A stretch of 10,927 bases of DNA from UBA8437 sp003445035 (GCA_937901285.1 CALCHI010000108.1:1-10927), one strand, 5' to 3'. Counted from the stretch's first letter, positions 1-6,489 are shown. Numbers and translations are program-made. Notes: generated by a model not told the origin, from the letters alone.

Positions 1-1
1 C

Positions 2-628
2 CCACTTGTTGGTGCTCCTGAAGGAAACGGATTGCCCGCGCGTGTCTACCGGGTTGGCTGGGATCTGGAACTGGCCACGATCAACCAGGGCGGTTACAGC
101 GCCCAACTGGCCTTCACGCCCTCGATGGCCACCGACTTCGACAACGGGGTCGATTCGGACAGCTGGCAATTTGATGGCCGCGCGGTGATCTACTACAAGT
201 ACCCCGGCATGACCATTGCTCTGGGAGCCGGATACTGGGACCGGGTCAAGGACCGGGTGATTCCCTACGCGGGAGTGATCTTCAAGCCCGATGCGATCTG
301 GGAATGGCAGTTGATGTTTCCCCAGTCGCGGATCAGCGTCTTCCTGGGCAACTACGGTGGAAACTCGAGCTGGATGTACACCAAGGCCGAGTACCACGTC
401 GAATCCTACGACATGACGGTCCAGCGGACCCATTCCGGTGCGGCAGTCCGCGATCAGGTCGAGTTCGAGGACTACCGCCTGATGATGGGATTCCGATCCG
501 AGGCGTTGCAGTACTCGAGTTTCATCGAGGCTGGCTGGATCTTTGGTCGTGAAGCCCGTTTCGGCGGATCAACTCCGGGGTTCGACATCGCCGACGGATT
601 CATTGGTCGAGCCGGCATCAGCTTCTGA
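2..628 (+). CDS. Outer-membrane beta-barrel protein, C-terminal part (5' truncated by window edge)
   Basis: The reading frame is open from the first complete codon at base 2 to TGA at 626-628, so the start lies outside the window; a TTG at 32 is internal and not a credible start. About 208 residues are visible. They alternate polar and hydrophobic/aromatic residues in short strands separated by Gly/Asn/Asp turns, and the chain ends in Phe (AGISF), the usual C-terminal signal of outer-membrane barrels. Blocks such as IPYAGVIFKPDAIWEWQLMFPQSRIS, a central DYRLMMGFR segment and a late EAGWIFGREARFG segment resemble a planctomycete family of uncharacterised outer-membrane barrels; I think of DUF6268 but cannot confirm it. 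Inference: an outer-membrane protein of unknown substrate. The 48-bp gap to glmU holds a small hairpin, so co-transcription is uncertain. Confidence 0.7.
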   Translation, partial: PLVGAPEGNGLPARVYRVGWDLELATINQGGYSAQLAFTPSMATDFDNGVDSDSWQFDGRAVIYYKYPGMTIALGAGYWDRVKDRVIPYAGVIFKPDAIWEWQLMFPQSRISVFLGNYGGNSSWMYTKAEYHVESYDMTVQRTHSGAAVRDQVEFEDYRLMMGFRSEALQYSSFIEAGWIFGREARFGGSTPGFDIADGFIGRAGISF

Positions 629-629
629 G

Positions 630-648
630 CCGGACGCGAGGCGTCGGG
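630..648 (+). terminator. Short GC-rich hairpin after the beta-barrel gene, possible weak terminator
   Basis: Directly after the TGA at 626-628 the arms GACGC (633-637) and GCGTC (641-645) pair across a GAG loop. A further CC/GG pair (630-631 with 647-648) lies beyond a one-base mismatch. The run TTT comes about nine bases later rather than immediately, so this is a poor intrinsic terminator by E. coli rules. It could instead be chance in GC-rich DNA. Confidence 0.25.
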
Positions 649-676
649 AGAAGCTGTTTCCAGGCAGGAGATACGG

Positions 677-1414
677 GTGAGTTCGCCGGTCGCGATTGTG
701 CTGGCTGCTGGCGAGGGTCGACGAATGCAGTCGGACCTGCCCAAGGTGTTGCACACCGCGGGGGGACGTCGCCTGGTCGACTGGGTGCTTGATGCCGCGC
801 GGGCCGCAGGGGTCGAGCGACTGGTGGTGGTTGTGGGTCACAGGGCCGATGAGGTTCGGGCGGCGCTCTCGGACCAAGCCGACGTGTCGTTCGCGCTTCA
901 GACAGAACAGTTGGGGACCGGCCACGCGGTTTCCATGTGCCGAGACGGCCTGGCCGATCATGATGGCCCGGTCGTGGTGCTCAACGGAGACATGCCGTTG
1001 ATTCGTGGCGAATCGATCGGAGCACTTCTGGACGCTCAGCGACAGGAGTCGGCCGCCTGTGTGGTGGGGACGGCCCGGACCGAAGCGAACGTGGGACTGG
1101 GACGGATCATCCGCGACGAGAGTGGTGAGTTCGTCCGAATCGTCGAGGAGGTCGACGCGACGCCTGAGGAGGCGGCGATCGAAGAGATCAACACGGGCCT
1201 GTACGCGTTCGATGGTCTCCGCTTGTGGGATGCGCTGTCCCGGGTCGAGACGAACAATCGGCAGGGGCAGTTTTACCTGACCGATTGTGCCGAGATCCTG
1301 CTTTCCGACGGATGTCGCGTGATCGCCTCGTGTTCGCTGGACATCAGTGAAGCGATGGGAGTGAACACTCCCGAACAACTGGCCGAGGTCGAGGCATCAC
1401 TGTCGGGCGCTTGA
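677..1414 (+). CDS. glmU: UDP-N-acetylglucosamine pyrophosphorylase, GlmU N-terminal domain only
   Basis: Cytoplasmic nucleotidyltransferase expected to convert GlcNAc-1-phosphate and UTP to UDP-GlcNAc, the precursor of peptidoglycan and lipid A. The 245 residues begin with the nucleotide-binding signature LAAGEGRRMQSDLPKVLH (9-26). LGTGHA follows at 79-84, NGDMPLI with Asp105, an EINTG block, NRQGQFYLTD, and GVN with Asn230. In E. coli GlmU, Asp105 and Asn227 bind the metal, so the active site looks complete. The GTG start at 677 is supported by GGAG at 667-670, six bases upstream. E. coli GlmU is 456 residues and has a left-handed beta-helix acetyltransferase domain; here the gene stops cleanly after the first domain, so GlcN-1-P acetylation must be done elsewhere or the substrate differs. 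prs follows, a glmU-prs order also common in Firmicutes. A related sugar-1-phosphate nucleotidyltransferase role is the alternative. Confidence 0.88.
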   Translation: MSSPVAIVLAAGEGRRMQSDLPKVLHTAGGRRLVDWVLDAARAAGVERLVVVVGHRADEVRAALSDQADVSFALQTEQLGTGHAVSMCRDGLADHDGPVVVLNGDMPLIRGESIGALLDAQRQESAACVVGTARTEANVGLGRIIRDESGEFVRIVEEVDATPEEAAIEEINTGLYAFDGLRLWDALSRVETNNRQGQFYLTDCAEILLSDGCRVIASCSLDISEAMGVNTPEQLAEVEASLSGA

Positions 1415-1440
1415 CAATCGTGAGTGGGTCGGGCAGAAAT
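1411..1440 (+). promoter_or_regulatory. Candidate sigma70-like promoter for prs
   Basis: A perfect TTGACA -35 hexamer sits at 1411-1416, overlapping the glmU stop codon. The -10 position 17-18 bases downstream (CAGAAA or AGAAAT, within 1434-1440) matches TATAAT at only three of six positions. Transcription would start near 1446 and give a leader of about 60 bases before the prs ATG. The -35 match may be fortuitous, and planctomycete promoters may not follow this consensus. Confidence 0.3.
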
Positions 1441-1462
1441 GGTGCGCGGCGGGGATCCTGGG

Positions 1463-1477
1463 CCGCGGTGACCGCGG
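1463..1477. repeat. Perfect palindrome in the prs leader
   Basis: CCGCGGTGACCGCGG is an inverted repeat with 7-bp arms around one central base. It can also be read as a tandem repeat of CCGCGGTG. It lies between the candidate prs promoter and the prs start. The arms are too close for a normal RNA hairpin using the full palindrome, so a dimeric protein-binding site is the more natural reading; chance in GC-rich sequence is possible. Confidence 0.35.
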
Positions 1478-1505
1478 TGCCGGAATCGGTTTGCGAAGGG
1501 GGGGC

Positions 1506-2453
1506 ATGTACGATCATCTGACGTTGATCAGCGGTCGCGGCCATCCCGCGTTGGCGCAGGAGATCTCCGAACACCTGGGTTTGCCACTGGGGGCGGTCGA
1601 GGTGGCCGATTTCCCCGACGGCGAGATCAGTGTTCAGCTGGATCACAACATCCGCGGCCGTGACGTGTTCCTGGTCCAGCCGACCGGACCGCCGTCAAAC
1701 GACAACCTGATGGAGTTGTTGATTCTGATCGACGCTTGCCGACGGGCCAGCGCCGCGAGGATCACTGCGGTGATTCCCTACTTTGGCTACGCACGGCAGG
1801 ACCGCAAGGACGCAGGTCGGGTTCCGATCACCGCCAAGCTGGTTGCCAATCTGATCGTGAAGGCCGGAGCGGATCGCGTGCTGACGATGGATCTGCACGC
1901 TGCGCAGATCCAGGGGTTCTTCGATGTCCCCGTTGACCATCTCTATGCCGCCCCGATTCTCGACGAGTACTTCCAGTCGCTGGGCCTGCCGTCTGAGGAA
2001 ATCGTGGTCCTGAGTCCGGACGAGGGGAGCATCAAACGGAGTCTCTCGCACGTTCGTGAACTGGGCGGGTCCCTGGCGATCGTCGACAAGCGTCGCAGCA
2101 GTGCGACTGAGACCACGCAGGCGAACCTGATCGGAGGGCCGCTCGCCGGCCGCACTGTGATGATCTTTGACGACATGATCAGCACGGGGGGGTCGATCGT
2201 GGGAGCTGTCGAAGTCGCCCAGGAACACGGTGCCCGTGAGATCTACGTCAGTGCCACCCACGCGGTGCTTTGTGGTCCGGCTCCGACCAGGCTTCGCGAG
2301 GCGGGTATCAAGCAGTGCGTATTCACCAACAGCCTGCCGCTGGCCGGCGAGAAACAGTTGCCGGACATGACCGTGGTCTCGGTGGCGCCGCTGCTGGGCG
2401 AGGCGATCCGAAGAATTCACCGCAACGAATCGGTCAGTGGGTTGTTCGGCTAG
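1506..2453 (+). CDS. prs: Ribose-phosphate pyrophosphokinase (PRPP synthetase)
   Basis: Transfers pyrophosphate from ATP to ribose-5-phosphate, giving PRPP for purine, pyrimidine, NAD, histidine and tryptophan synthesis in the cytoplasm. From the ATG at 1506 the protein has 315 residues, the same length as E. coli Prs. The start is preferred over an upstream TTG at 1491 because a G-rich ribosome-binding stretch (AAGGGGGGG, about 1497-1504) lies just before it. Visible motifs are the FPDGE segment near residue 38, PYFGYARQDRK (ATP site), TMDLHAAQIQGFF (PRPP synthetase signature with metal-binding His), the catalytic flexible loop starting DKRR, and the PRPP-binding loop IFDDMISTGGS. The last residue of that loop is Ser where many homologues have Thr. 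It lies 91 bp downstream of glmU on the same strand. Its TAG stop overlaps the stop of the convergent GH3 gene. Confidence 0.97.
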   Translation: MYDHLTLISGRGHPALAQEISEHLGLPLGAVEVADFPDGEISVQLDHNIRGRDVFLVQPTGPPSNDNLMELLILIDACRRASAARITAVIPYFGYARQDRKDAGRVPITAKLVANLIVKAGADRVLTMDLHAAQIQGFFDVPVDHLYAAPILDEYFQSLGLPSEEIVVLSPDEGSIKRSLSHVRELGGSLAIVDKRRSSATETTQANLIGGPLAGRTVMIFDDMISTGGSIVGAVEVAQEHGAREIYVSATHAVLCGPAPTRLREAGIKQCVFTNSLPLAGEKQLPDMTVVSVAPLLGEAIRRIHRNESVSGLFG

Positions 2454-4165
2454 GTCGCCTGTCCGGTGATTCCTGAACCGGGTGCGAAGTCGCGGAGGAA
2501 CGCGTTGCTGGATTCGAGGTCCGGGATCAGGCAGGGGTGCTTGTACTGTTCGAGACTGCCGCCGGATTTCTGACGCCGTTTCGAGGCGAACCGGGACCAG
2601 CTGCCTGTGGGAATGTGAGTCAATTGCAGCGGCGCCAGTCGTCCCGTGCTCCGTTTCTCGCGGTACTCCATGTTCAGTTCCTGCAGGCTCCGGTCAACCC
2701 GATCGGCCAACTGGTCCCATGTCGATGAGGTGGACGCGTCGGTTTCCTCGATCACCAGTCGGTAACCGGGTGGTTCGCCCCAGACGGGCATCGCGGTGAA
2801 TTGGTCGAGTTCAATTTCCAGGTCATCGGCACCGAGTCGGACCGATTCGACAACCTGGGATTCGGAGATCTTCTCGCCGGTGATGTTGGCGATATGGGCG
2901 CCCTTGTGCAGGAATCTCAGCAACGGTGTCGTCCCACAGAAGCCGGTGCAGCGAACCACGTCGCAGATGTCGTAGCGATAGAGTCCGGAGCCGGTTGTCA
3001 GCAGGATGTAGTAGTCGGTGTCGATGTCCAACTGGTGAGCTTCGAGCACGGTGGGGTCCGGGGTGCCGTACTCGTCGGCCGGAATGAACTCGAAAAAGTT
3101 CGACGTGACATCCAGCACGCCGTCGCAACAGTTGTCCTCGAGCGGGATGGTCATCCGTCCCTCACTGGCGTGAAGGCCGTGATCGCGGGTCGGCAAGTCT
3201 CCGAAGCACTCGTGGACGGCGTCGAAGTACGCGGCACAGCTCCCGCCGGTCCACACGGCCAGGAACTGCATCCTGTTCCAGTAGTCCTTCGGGTAAAGGT
3301 GTCCTGTCCGCTCGACGATCCGTTCCAGTTCGGCGGCCCGACGACGTTGCGGCTTGAGTTGACGCGTCAGTTCGGTGCGGATGTCCCCCGCGATTTCGAA
3401 CTCGCTGCTGAGTGTTCCGTCGGAGATGTCGCGAATCAGTGTTTCCCGGTGCTTGTCGGCGAAGCGGGCCACGTGCAACAGCGTGCTGGGGTTGGCCGTG
3501 GTCACCGTGCCGACTCGTCCGTCGGCGACCGCGGACCGCATCGCAGCGTAGTACTTGGCCTCGGGATTATCGATCCGGGCCACCTCGAAGGGGATGGTGT
3601 ACATGAAGCGGAGGACGAAAGGGGACTGCATCCTTGCGGCCAGTCCGCTGATATTCCCGCACGGTGTGCCGCCTTCGGAATGAAACTGCTCGTGGTGGCT
3701 GACGAACTGGACGATCTTCTGGCCGGTGGCGACGAAGTGGTCGTCGTAGGCGAAGATGGCCCACGTTTTCCAGCCACGGCGGTAGTCGTCAAGGAATCGG
3801 CGGCTGACCGGGATGAACTTGGTGTCGGCGGTGGTGCCGCTGCTGAGCGTGAACATCAACAGCGGGTTGTCCGGTCCGAGCATCGCGGCCTGGTGGCCCG
3901 TCTTGAGCTTCTCGATCCAGGGCCGATAGTACTCGTAGTCGGTTACCTTGACACAGCGACGGAACTCCTCGGTGTTCGTTGCACGGTCGAGCCCGTGCTC
4001 GCGACCGAAGTCACTGGTGCCATTGAGTTTCAGCAGGTCACGCAGAACGGCCTGCTGGGCAGTTCTGCAGTCGGCCGTGGCGGCCAGAAACTGCCGCCCC
4101 ACCTTCCGCATCCCTCGTCGAGGGAAAGTGCCCGCCAGCGACTGTAGCGTAGAGCGGATGTCCAT
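2450..4165 (-). CDS. GH3 auxin-responsive-promoter family protein (acyl-adenylate-forming enzyme)
   Basis: Bacterial member of the GH3 family. Plant relatives such as JAR1 adenylate carboxylic acids and conjugate them to amino acids; the bacterial substrate is unknown. I choose the ATG at 4165 (571 residues) because the frame upstream of it overlaps the small basic protein gene and encodes an unrelated Arg-rich run. No clear Shine-Dalgarno precedes it. Motifs in order: FGREHG near 53-58; SSGTT at 108-112 followed by KFIPVS, the nucleotide-binding loop; HASEG at 332-336, matching the GH3 (Y/A)SSEG nucleotide motif; NFFEFIP at about 356-362; GLYRYDICDVVR at 394-405; NITGEKISE at 427-435. No signal peptide is obvious, so it is probably cytoplasmic. 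It lies 49 bp downstream of the small basic protein and may share its transcript. Family assignment is firm; substrate is not. Confidence 0.9.
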   Translation of the reverse strand: MDIRSTLQSLAGTFPRRGMRKVGRQFLAATADCRTAQQAVLRDLLKLNGTSDFGREHGLDRATNTEEFRRCVKVTDYEYYRPWIEKLKTGHQAAMLGPDNPLLMFTLSSGTTADTKFIPVSRRFLDDYRRGWKTWAIFAYDDHFVATGQKIVQFVSHHEQFHSEGGTPCGNISGLAARMQSPFVLRFMYTIPFEVARIDNPEAKYYAAMRSAVADGRVGTVTTANPSTLLHVARFADKHRETLIRDISDGTLSSEFEIAGDIRTELTRQLKPQRRRAAELERIVERTGHLYPKDYWNRMQFLAVWTGGSCAAYFDAVHECFGDLPTRDHGLHASEGRMTIPLEDNCCDGVLDVTSNFFEFIPADEYGTPDPTVLEAHQLDIDTDYYILLTTGSGLYRYDICDVVRCTGFCGTTPLLRFLHKGAHIANITGEKISESQVVESVRLGADDLEIELDQFTAMPVWGEPPGYRLVIEETDASTSSTWDQLADRVDRSLQELNMEYREKRSTGRLAPLQLTHIPTGSWSRFASKRRQKSGGSLEQYKHPCLIPDLESSNAFLRDFAPGSGITGQAT

Positions 4166-4214
4166 CGGCGGGGTGGAGGAATTTGTGAGAACGAGCGGAT
4201 CGATCCGTGACGGA

Positions 4215-4460
4215 CTATTCGGACTCCTCTTCCACGTCCATGCCCTCTTCGCCCAGTTCCCCCTCTTCCTCTTCCTTCTTCTTCTTCTTCTTACGGCCGA
4301 TCGCGCTCTTGATGACACGCACCTTGGGGAGTCCAAACGGGCTCCGGCCGTCTTCCCAGCGATCCTCGAATTCGAGTTTTTCGATACGCTCGCTTCTTTT
4401 CAGCACGTTGCGGGCGCGCTCCAGGCGGCCCTTGCGGCGAAGGCTCTTATCGATCGTCAC
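4215..4460 (-). CDS. PVC-type small basic protein with Lys/Glu-rich tail
   Basis: From a GTG at 4460 this encodes 81 residues; GGGGAG lies eight bases upstream and the homologous region begins directly with TIDKSLRRKG. Residues 10-50 carry the block RARNVLKRSERIEKL...WEDGRSPFGLPKVRV, which I recognise as the short basic protein found across Planctomycetes, Verrucomicrobia and Chlamydiae (I believe TIGR04137). From memory, this is the reported PVC signature protein, able to bind nucleic acids and proposed to have a ribosome-like role. After residue 50 comes a run of six lysines, four glutamates, then an acidic end (GELGEEGMDVEEESE), giving a sharply charge-segregated tail. Longer upstream starts are possible in frame (to 4577) but add sequence with no family resemblance. 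It is the first gene of a likely two-gene unit with GH3. Confidence 0.82.
   Translation of the reverse strand: MTIDKSLRRKGRLERARNVLKRSERIEKLEFEDRWEDGRSPFGLPKVRVIKSAIGRKKKKKKEEEEGELGEEGMDVEEESE
4257..4292 (-). repeat. 36-nt pure polypurine/polypyrimidine tract with AAG triplet repeats
   Basis: On the plus strand every base from 4257 to 4292 is C or T, including five or more CTT repeats at 4277-4292. On the minus strand it reads as AAG/GAG codons encoding the Lys run and Glu run of the small basic protein. Triplet slippage here would lengthen or shorten the Lys run without shifting the frame. Confidence 0.8.
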
Positions 4461-4597
4461 CGTGGCATCTCCCCGGGTCGGCGCGGTAAAGTCAGTCTGA
4501 GGCTCGTCGGCGGGACTCTCACCGCAACTCTGAAACCCAATCGTAGGACGACTTTGTTCCGAATGCAACCGCTGCATTTTGGGGCTGGTGAGTGGTC
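4461..4597. promoter_or_regulatory. Divergent intergenic region between the small basic protein and the symporter
   Basis: These 137 bp separate two genes read outward in opposite directions, so both promoters should lie here. An inverted repeat AATGCA-ACCGC-TGCATT occupies 4562-4578, ending about 20 bases before the symporter ATG. On the minus strand, TTGCAT (4563-4568) and TACGAT (4540-4545) are spaced 17 bases apart as a weak sigma70-like pair for the small basic protein, and the -35 falls inside the inverted repeat. No convincing plus-strand -35/-10 pair was found. The placement suits a shared operator, but this is inference. Confidence 0.4.
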
Positions 4598-6160
4598 ATG
4601 GAACTGTTTGAGACCAATTTTACCTCGATCGACTGGGCGATTGTTGCCGTCTATCTGGGCGGGTCGATCCTGATTGGGCTGTGGGCCAATCGGTACGTGG
4701 GTGGGCTCTCCGACTACCTGGTTGCCGGCCGCACGCTGAGGATCCGCTTGGCGCTGGCAACGATGACCGGTACCGAACTGGGACTGGTGACGGTGATGTA
4801 CGTCGCCCAACTTGGCTACACCAAGCAGTTTGCGTCGCTGTACCTGGCCGTGATCGAGGTTCTGGGACTGGCGGTGATCGGCCTGACCGGGCTGGTTGTC
4901 TACCGGCTGCGTCAGGAGGCGGTGTTGACGGTTCCGGAGTACTACGAGCGTCGCTACACACAGACGGTCCGCGTGGTGGGGGCGGTGATGATGGTGCTGG
5001 CCGGCGTGCTCAACATGGGTGTCTTTCTGAAGGCCGGGTCACTGTTCCTGGTCGGCGTGACCGGCCTCGAGGACCCCATGGCACTGAAATTGATCATGAC
5101 GGGCCTGTTGTTGCTGGTCCTGTTCTACACAGTGCTGGGAGGGATGGTTTCGGTGGTGATCACCGACCTGGTCCAGTTCCTGGTTCTGGGAGTCGGTTCA
5201 CTGGTGGTCAGTGGCTTCGTACTGAGTGAACTGGGAGGGATCGAGGGTCTGTGGGAACTCAGTGGCACCACCTACATCGACCCGTTGTTGAACGACAATC
5301 CGGTTACGGAAGCCGCCGGCGATGGGGTCGGCCCGTGGATGCTGACGGCCCAGTGGGTGACCCTTTCGATTGCGGTGATGTTGTGGCCAGCCACGGTGTC
5401 ACGAACACTGGCGGTCAAGTCGCCGACGGTGGCCCGCCGGTTGTATCTCTTCAGCACGATTCCGTTCCTGGCTCGACGGACTCTGCCGGCGCTCTGGGGC
5501 ATCGGGGCATTCGCCTTCTTCTCGCTCCATGCTGATCTCGGCAGCGATTTCCAGGATCAGATCGAATTGGAAAAGCTCTCGACACTTTCGGCGATGCCCC
5601 TGTACCTGGCCAAGATCATTCCCACCGGGCTGCTGGGCATCGTCACCGCTGCGATGCTGGCGGCGTTCATGTCGACCCATGACAGCTACCTGTTGTGTTG
5701 GAGCGGGGTGGTCGCCCAGGACATCGTCGCCCCGTTGTGCGGCGGGCTCAGTGATCGAGGACGTGTGCTGGTGACGCGGGTCAGTATCGTGGTGATCGGT
5801 GCCTTTCTGCTGTTCTGGGGATTGTGGTACGAGGTGGGACAGGAGTTGTGGGATTACCTGGCGATCACCGGAACGGTTTACCTCTCGGGTGCGTTGCCGG
5901 TCATTGTCGGAGGGTTGTACTGGAAACGGGCCAGTTCGACCGGAGCCCTGGCGGCATTGGTCTGCGGTCTGATCGGGGTGTGCGGACTGTCCCAGGTCAT
6001 CGAGGTCATCAACCGCTATCTGTTTCCCGATCCGACGGGATTCCAGGTCTTTCCCGCAATGATGATGCTGGTGACAATGATCACTCCCACTCTCGTGTTC
6101 ATCCCGGTGTCGTTGCTGGTGCCGGATCGCCAACAGCCCGGCCGGGAGCAGTCGTCATGA
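4598..6160 (+). CDS. Sodium:solute symporter (SSS family)
   Basis: Inner-membrane secondary transporter using the sodium gradient to take up an unidentified solute. The 520 residues contain about 13 hydrophobic segments. Family landmarks are the N-terminal block DYLVAGRTLR; TVPEYYERRY (111-120, the usual T-P-E-x-x-x-x-R-Y motif before helix 3); AAFMSTHDSYLL (about 355-366), whose Ser-Thr pair matches the helix-8 Na2 sodium site of PutP-type carriers; and GLYWKRASSTGALA (about 439-452) near the C-terminus. The ATG at 4598 is chosen with GGTGAG five bases upstream; a GTG two codons earlier (4592) is possible. The stop overlaps the start of the next gene as ATGA. Substrate cannot be told from sequence: the gene is not beside a catabolic cluster. 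The coupled small membrane protein suggests a two-component carrier. Confidence 0.93.
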   Translation: MELFETNFTSIDWAIVAVYLGGSILIGLWANRYVGGLSDYLVAGRTLRIRLALATMTGTELGLVTVMYVAQLGYTKQFASLYLAVIEVLGLAVIGLTGLVVYRLRQEAVLTVPEYYERRYTQTVRVVGAVMMVLAGVLNMGVFLKAGSLFLVGVTGLEDPMALKLIMTGLLLLVLFYTVLGGMVSVVITDLVQFLVLGVGSLVVSGFVLSELGGIEGLWELSGTTYIDPLLNDNPVTEAAGDGVGPWMLTAQWVTLSIAVMLWPATVSRTLAVKSPTVARRLYLFSTIPFLARRTLPALWGIGAFAFFSLHADLGSDFQDQIELEKLSTLSAMPLYLAKIIPTGLLGIVTAAMLAAFMSTHDSYLLCWSGVVAQDIVAPLCGGLSDRGRVLVTRVSIVVIGAFLLFWGLWYEVGQELWDYLAITGTVYLSGALPVIVGGLYWKRASSTGALAALVCGLIGVCGLSQVIEVINRYLFPDPTGFQVFPAMMMLVTMITPTLVFIPVSLLVPDRQQPGREQSS

Positions 6161-6372
6161 ACGACACGTTCTGGCAGGTCCTCTGGATGGCGATTCTCGG
6201 CGGCGGACTGGTCGGCATGGCCGGTTTGCTGCTGGCCGTGGGCACCGGGTCGGTACGGGAACTCCGACAGTCCCTGGACGAGTTGAAGTCTGGTGCCGAG
6301 GACGCCGAGGACGGCGAGTCGGTGAGGCCGCCCTCGGAAACGGCGGTCCCCGAACTTTCCCCGGACGAGTGA
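6157..6372 (+). CDS. Small single-pass membrane protein translationally coupled to the symporter
   Basis: A 71-residue protein of no family I recognise. Its ATG at 6157 overlaps the symporter TGA as ATGA, the classic arrangement for translational coupling. Residues about 5-29 (WQVLWMAILGGGLVGMAGLLLAVG, broken only by glycines) form one transmembrane helix, including a GGG and GxxG pattern that could allow helix packing. After it come a short amphipathic stretch (SVRELRQSLDELKS) and an acidic, Pro/Glu-rich tail ending PDE. There is no cleavable-signal pattern. Inference from context: a small accessory subunit of the symporter, comparable in concept to the small membrane proteins found beside some other SSS carriers (for example YhdT with PanF, or DUF485 proteins with ActP), though I see no sequence match to those. 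A 117-bp gap separates it from nrdR. Confidence 0.8.
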   Translation: MNDTFWQVLWMAILGGGLVGMAGLLLAVGTGSVRELRQSLDELKSGAEDAEDGESVRPPSETAVPELSPDE

Positions 6373-6381
6373 TCGCCGACG

Positions 6382-6395
6382 GCCGACGTTTCGGC
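6382..6395 (+). terminator. Small stem-loop downstream of the symporter unit
   Basis: Ten bases after the stop at 6370-6372, GCCGA and TCGGC pair across a CGTT loop. The stem is only five pairs and no T-run follows, so it is a weak candidate for a transcript end between the symporter pair and nrdR. Confidence 0.2.
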
Positions 6396-6489
6396 AACTG
6401 GTCTTCTCAGATCTGCTTCACTCGGATACCGTAATCGGCACGTTGGGCGGTGATGATCCTGCCACGTGTTTCTCGGGAGTCGCGGAACG

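Noticed and set aside
569..1378. A 269-codon minus-strand frame opposite glmU
   Set aside because: Same in-register antisense effect as above; it also runs across the intergenic gap and into the end of the beta-barrel gene, and its His/Arg/Gln-rich translation has no recognisable domain.
1461..1481. GC-rich repeat in the glmU-prs gap as an intrinsic terminator
   Set aside because: The palindrome has only one base between arms and no T-run follows, so it does not form a standard terminator hairpin.
2801..4147. A 448-codon open frame on the plus strand opposite the GH3 gene
   Set aside because: Its codons are in exact register with the GH3 codons on the other strand. In that phase a stop appears only where the sense gene uses TTA, CTA or TCA, which are rare in GC-rich genes. 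Its translation resembles no family, while the GH3 motifs are unmistakable.
4166..4336. 57-residue N-terminal extension of the GH3 protein to an upstream in-frame start
   Set aside because: The extension overlaps the small basic protein gene and encodes Arg/Lys-rich shadow of its Lys/Glu run. GH3 homology begins only after the ATG at 4165.
4457..4468. A four-codon minus-strand mini-frame (ATG-CCA-CGG-TGA) ending on the GTG start of the small basic protein
   Set aside because: The GGGGAG directly abuts this ATG, too close for initiation there, but is well spaced for the GTG. I see no sign of a regulatory leader peptide.
6439..6468. CACGT...ACGTG inverted repeat upstream of nrdR as a possible regulator site
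   Set aside because: The five-base arms are about 20 bases apart and do not resemble an NrdR box; chance is the simpler explanation.
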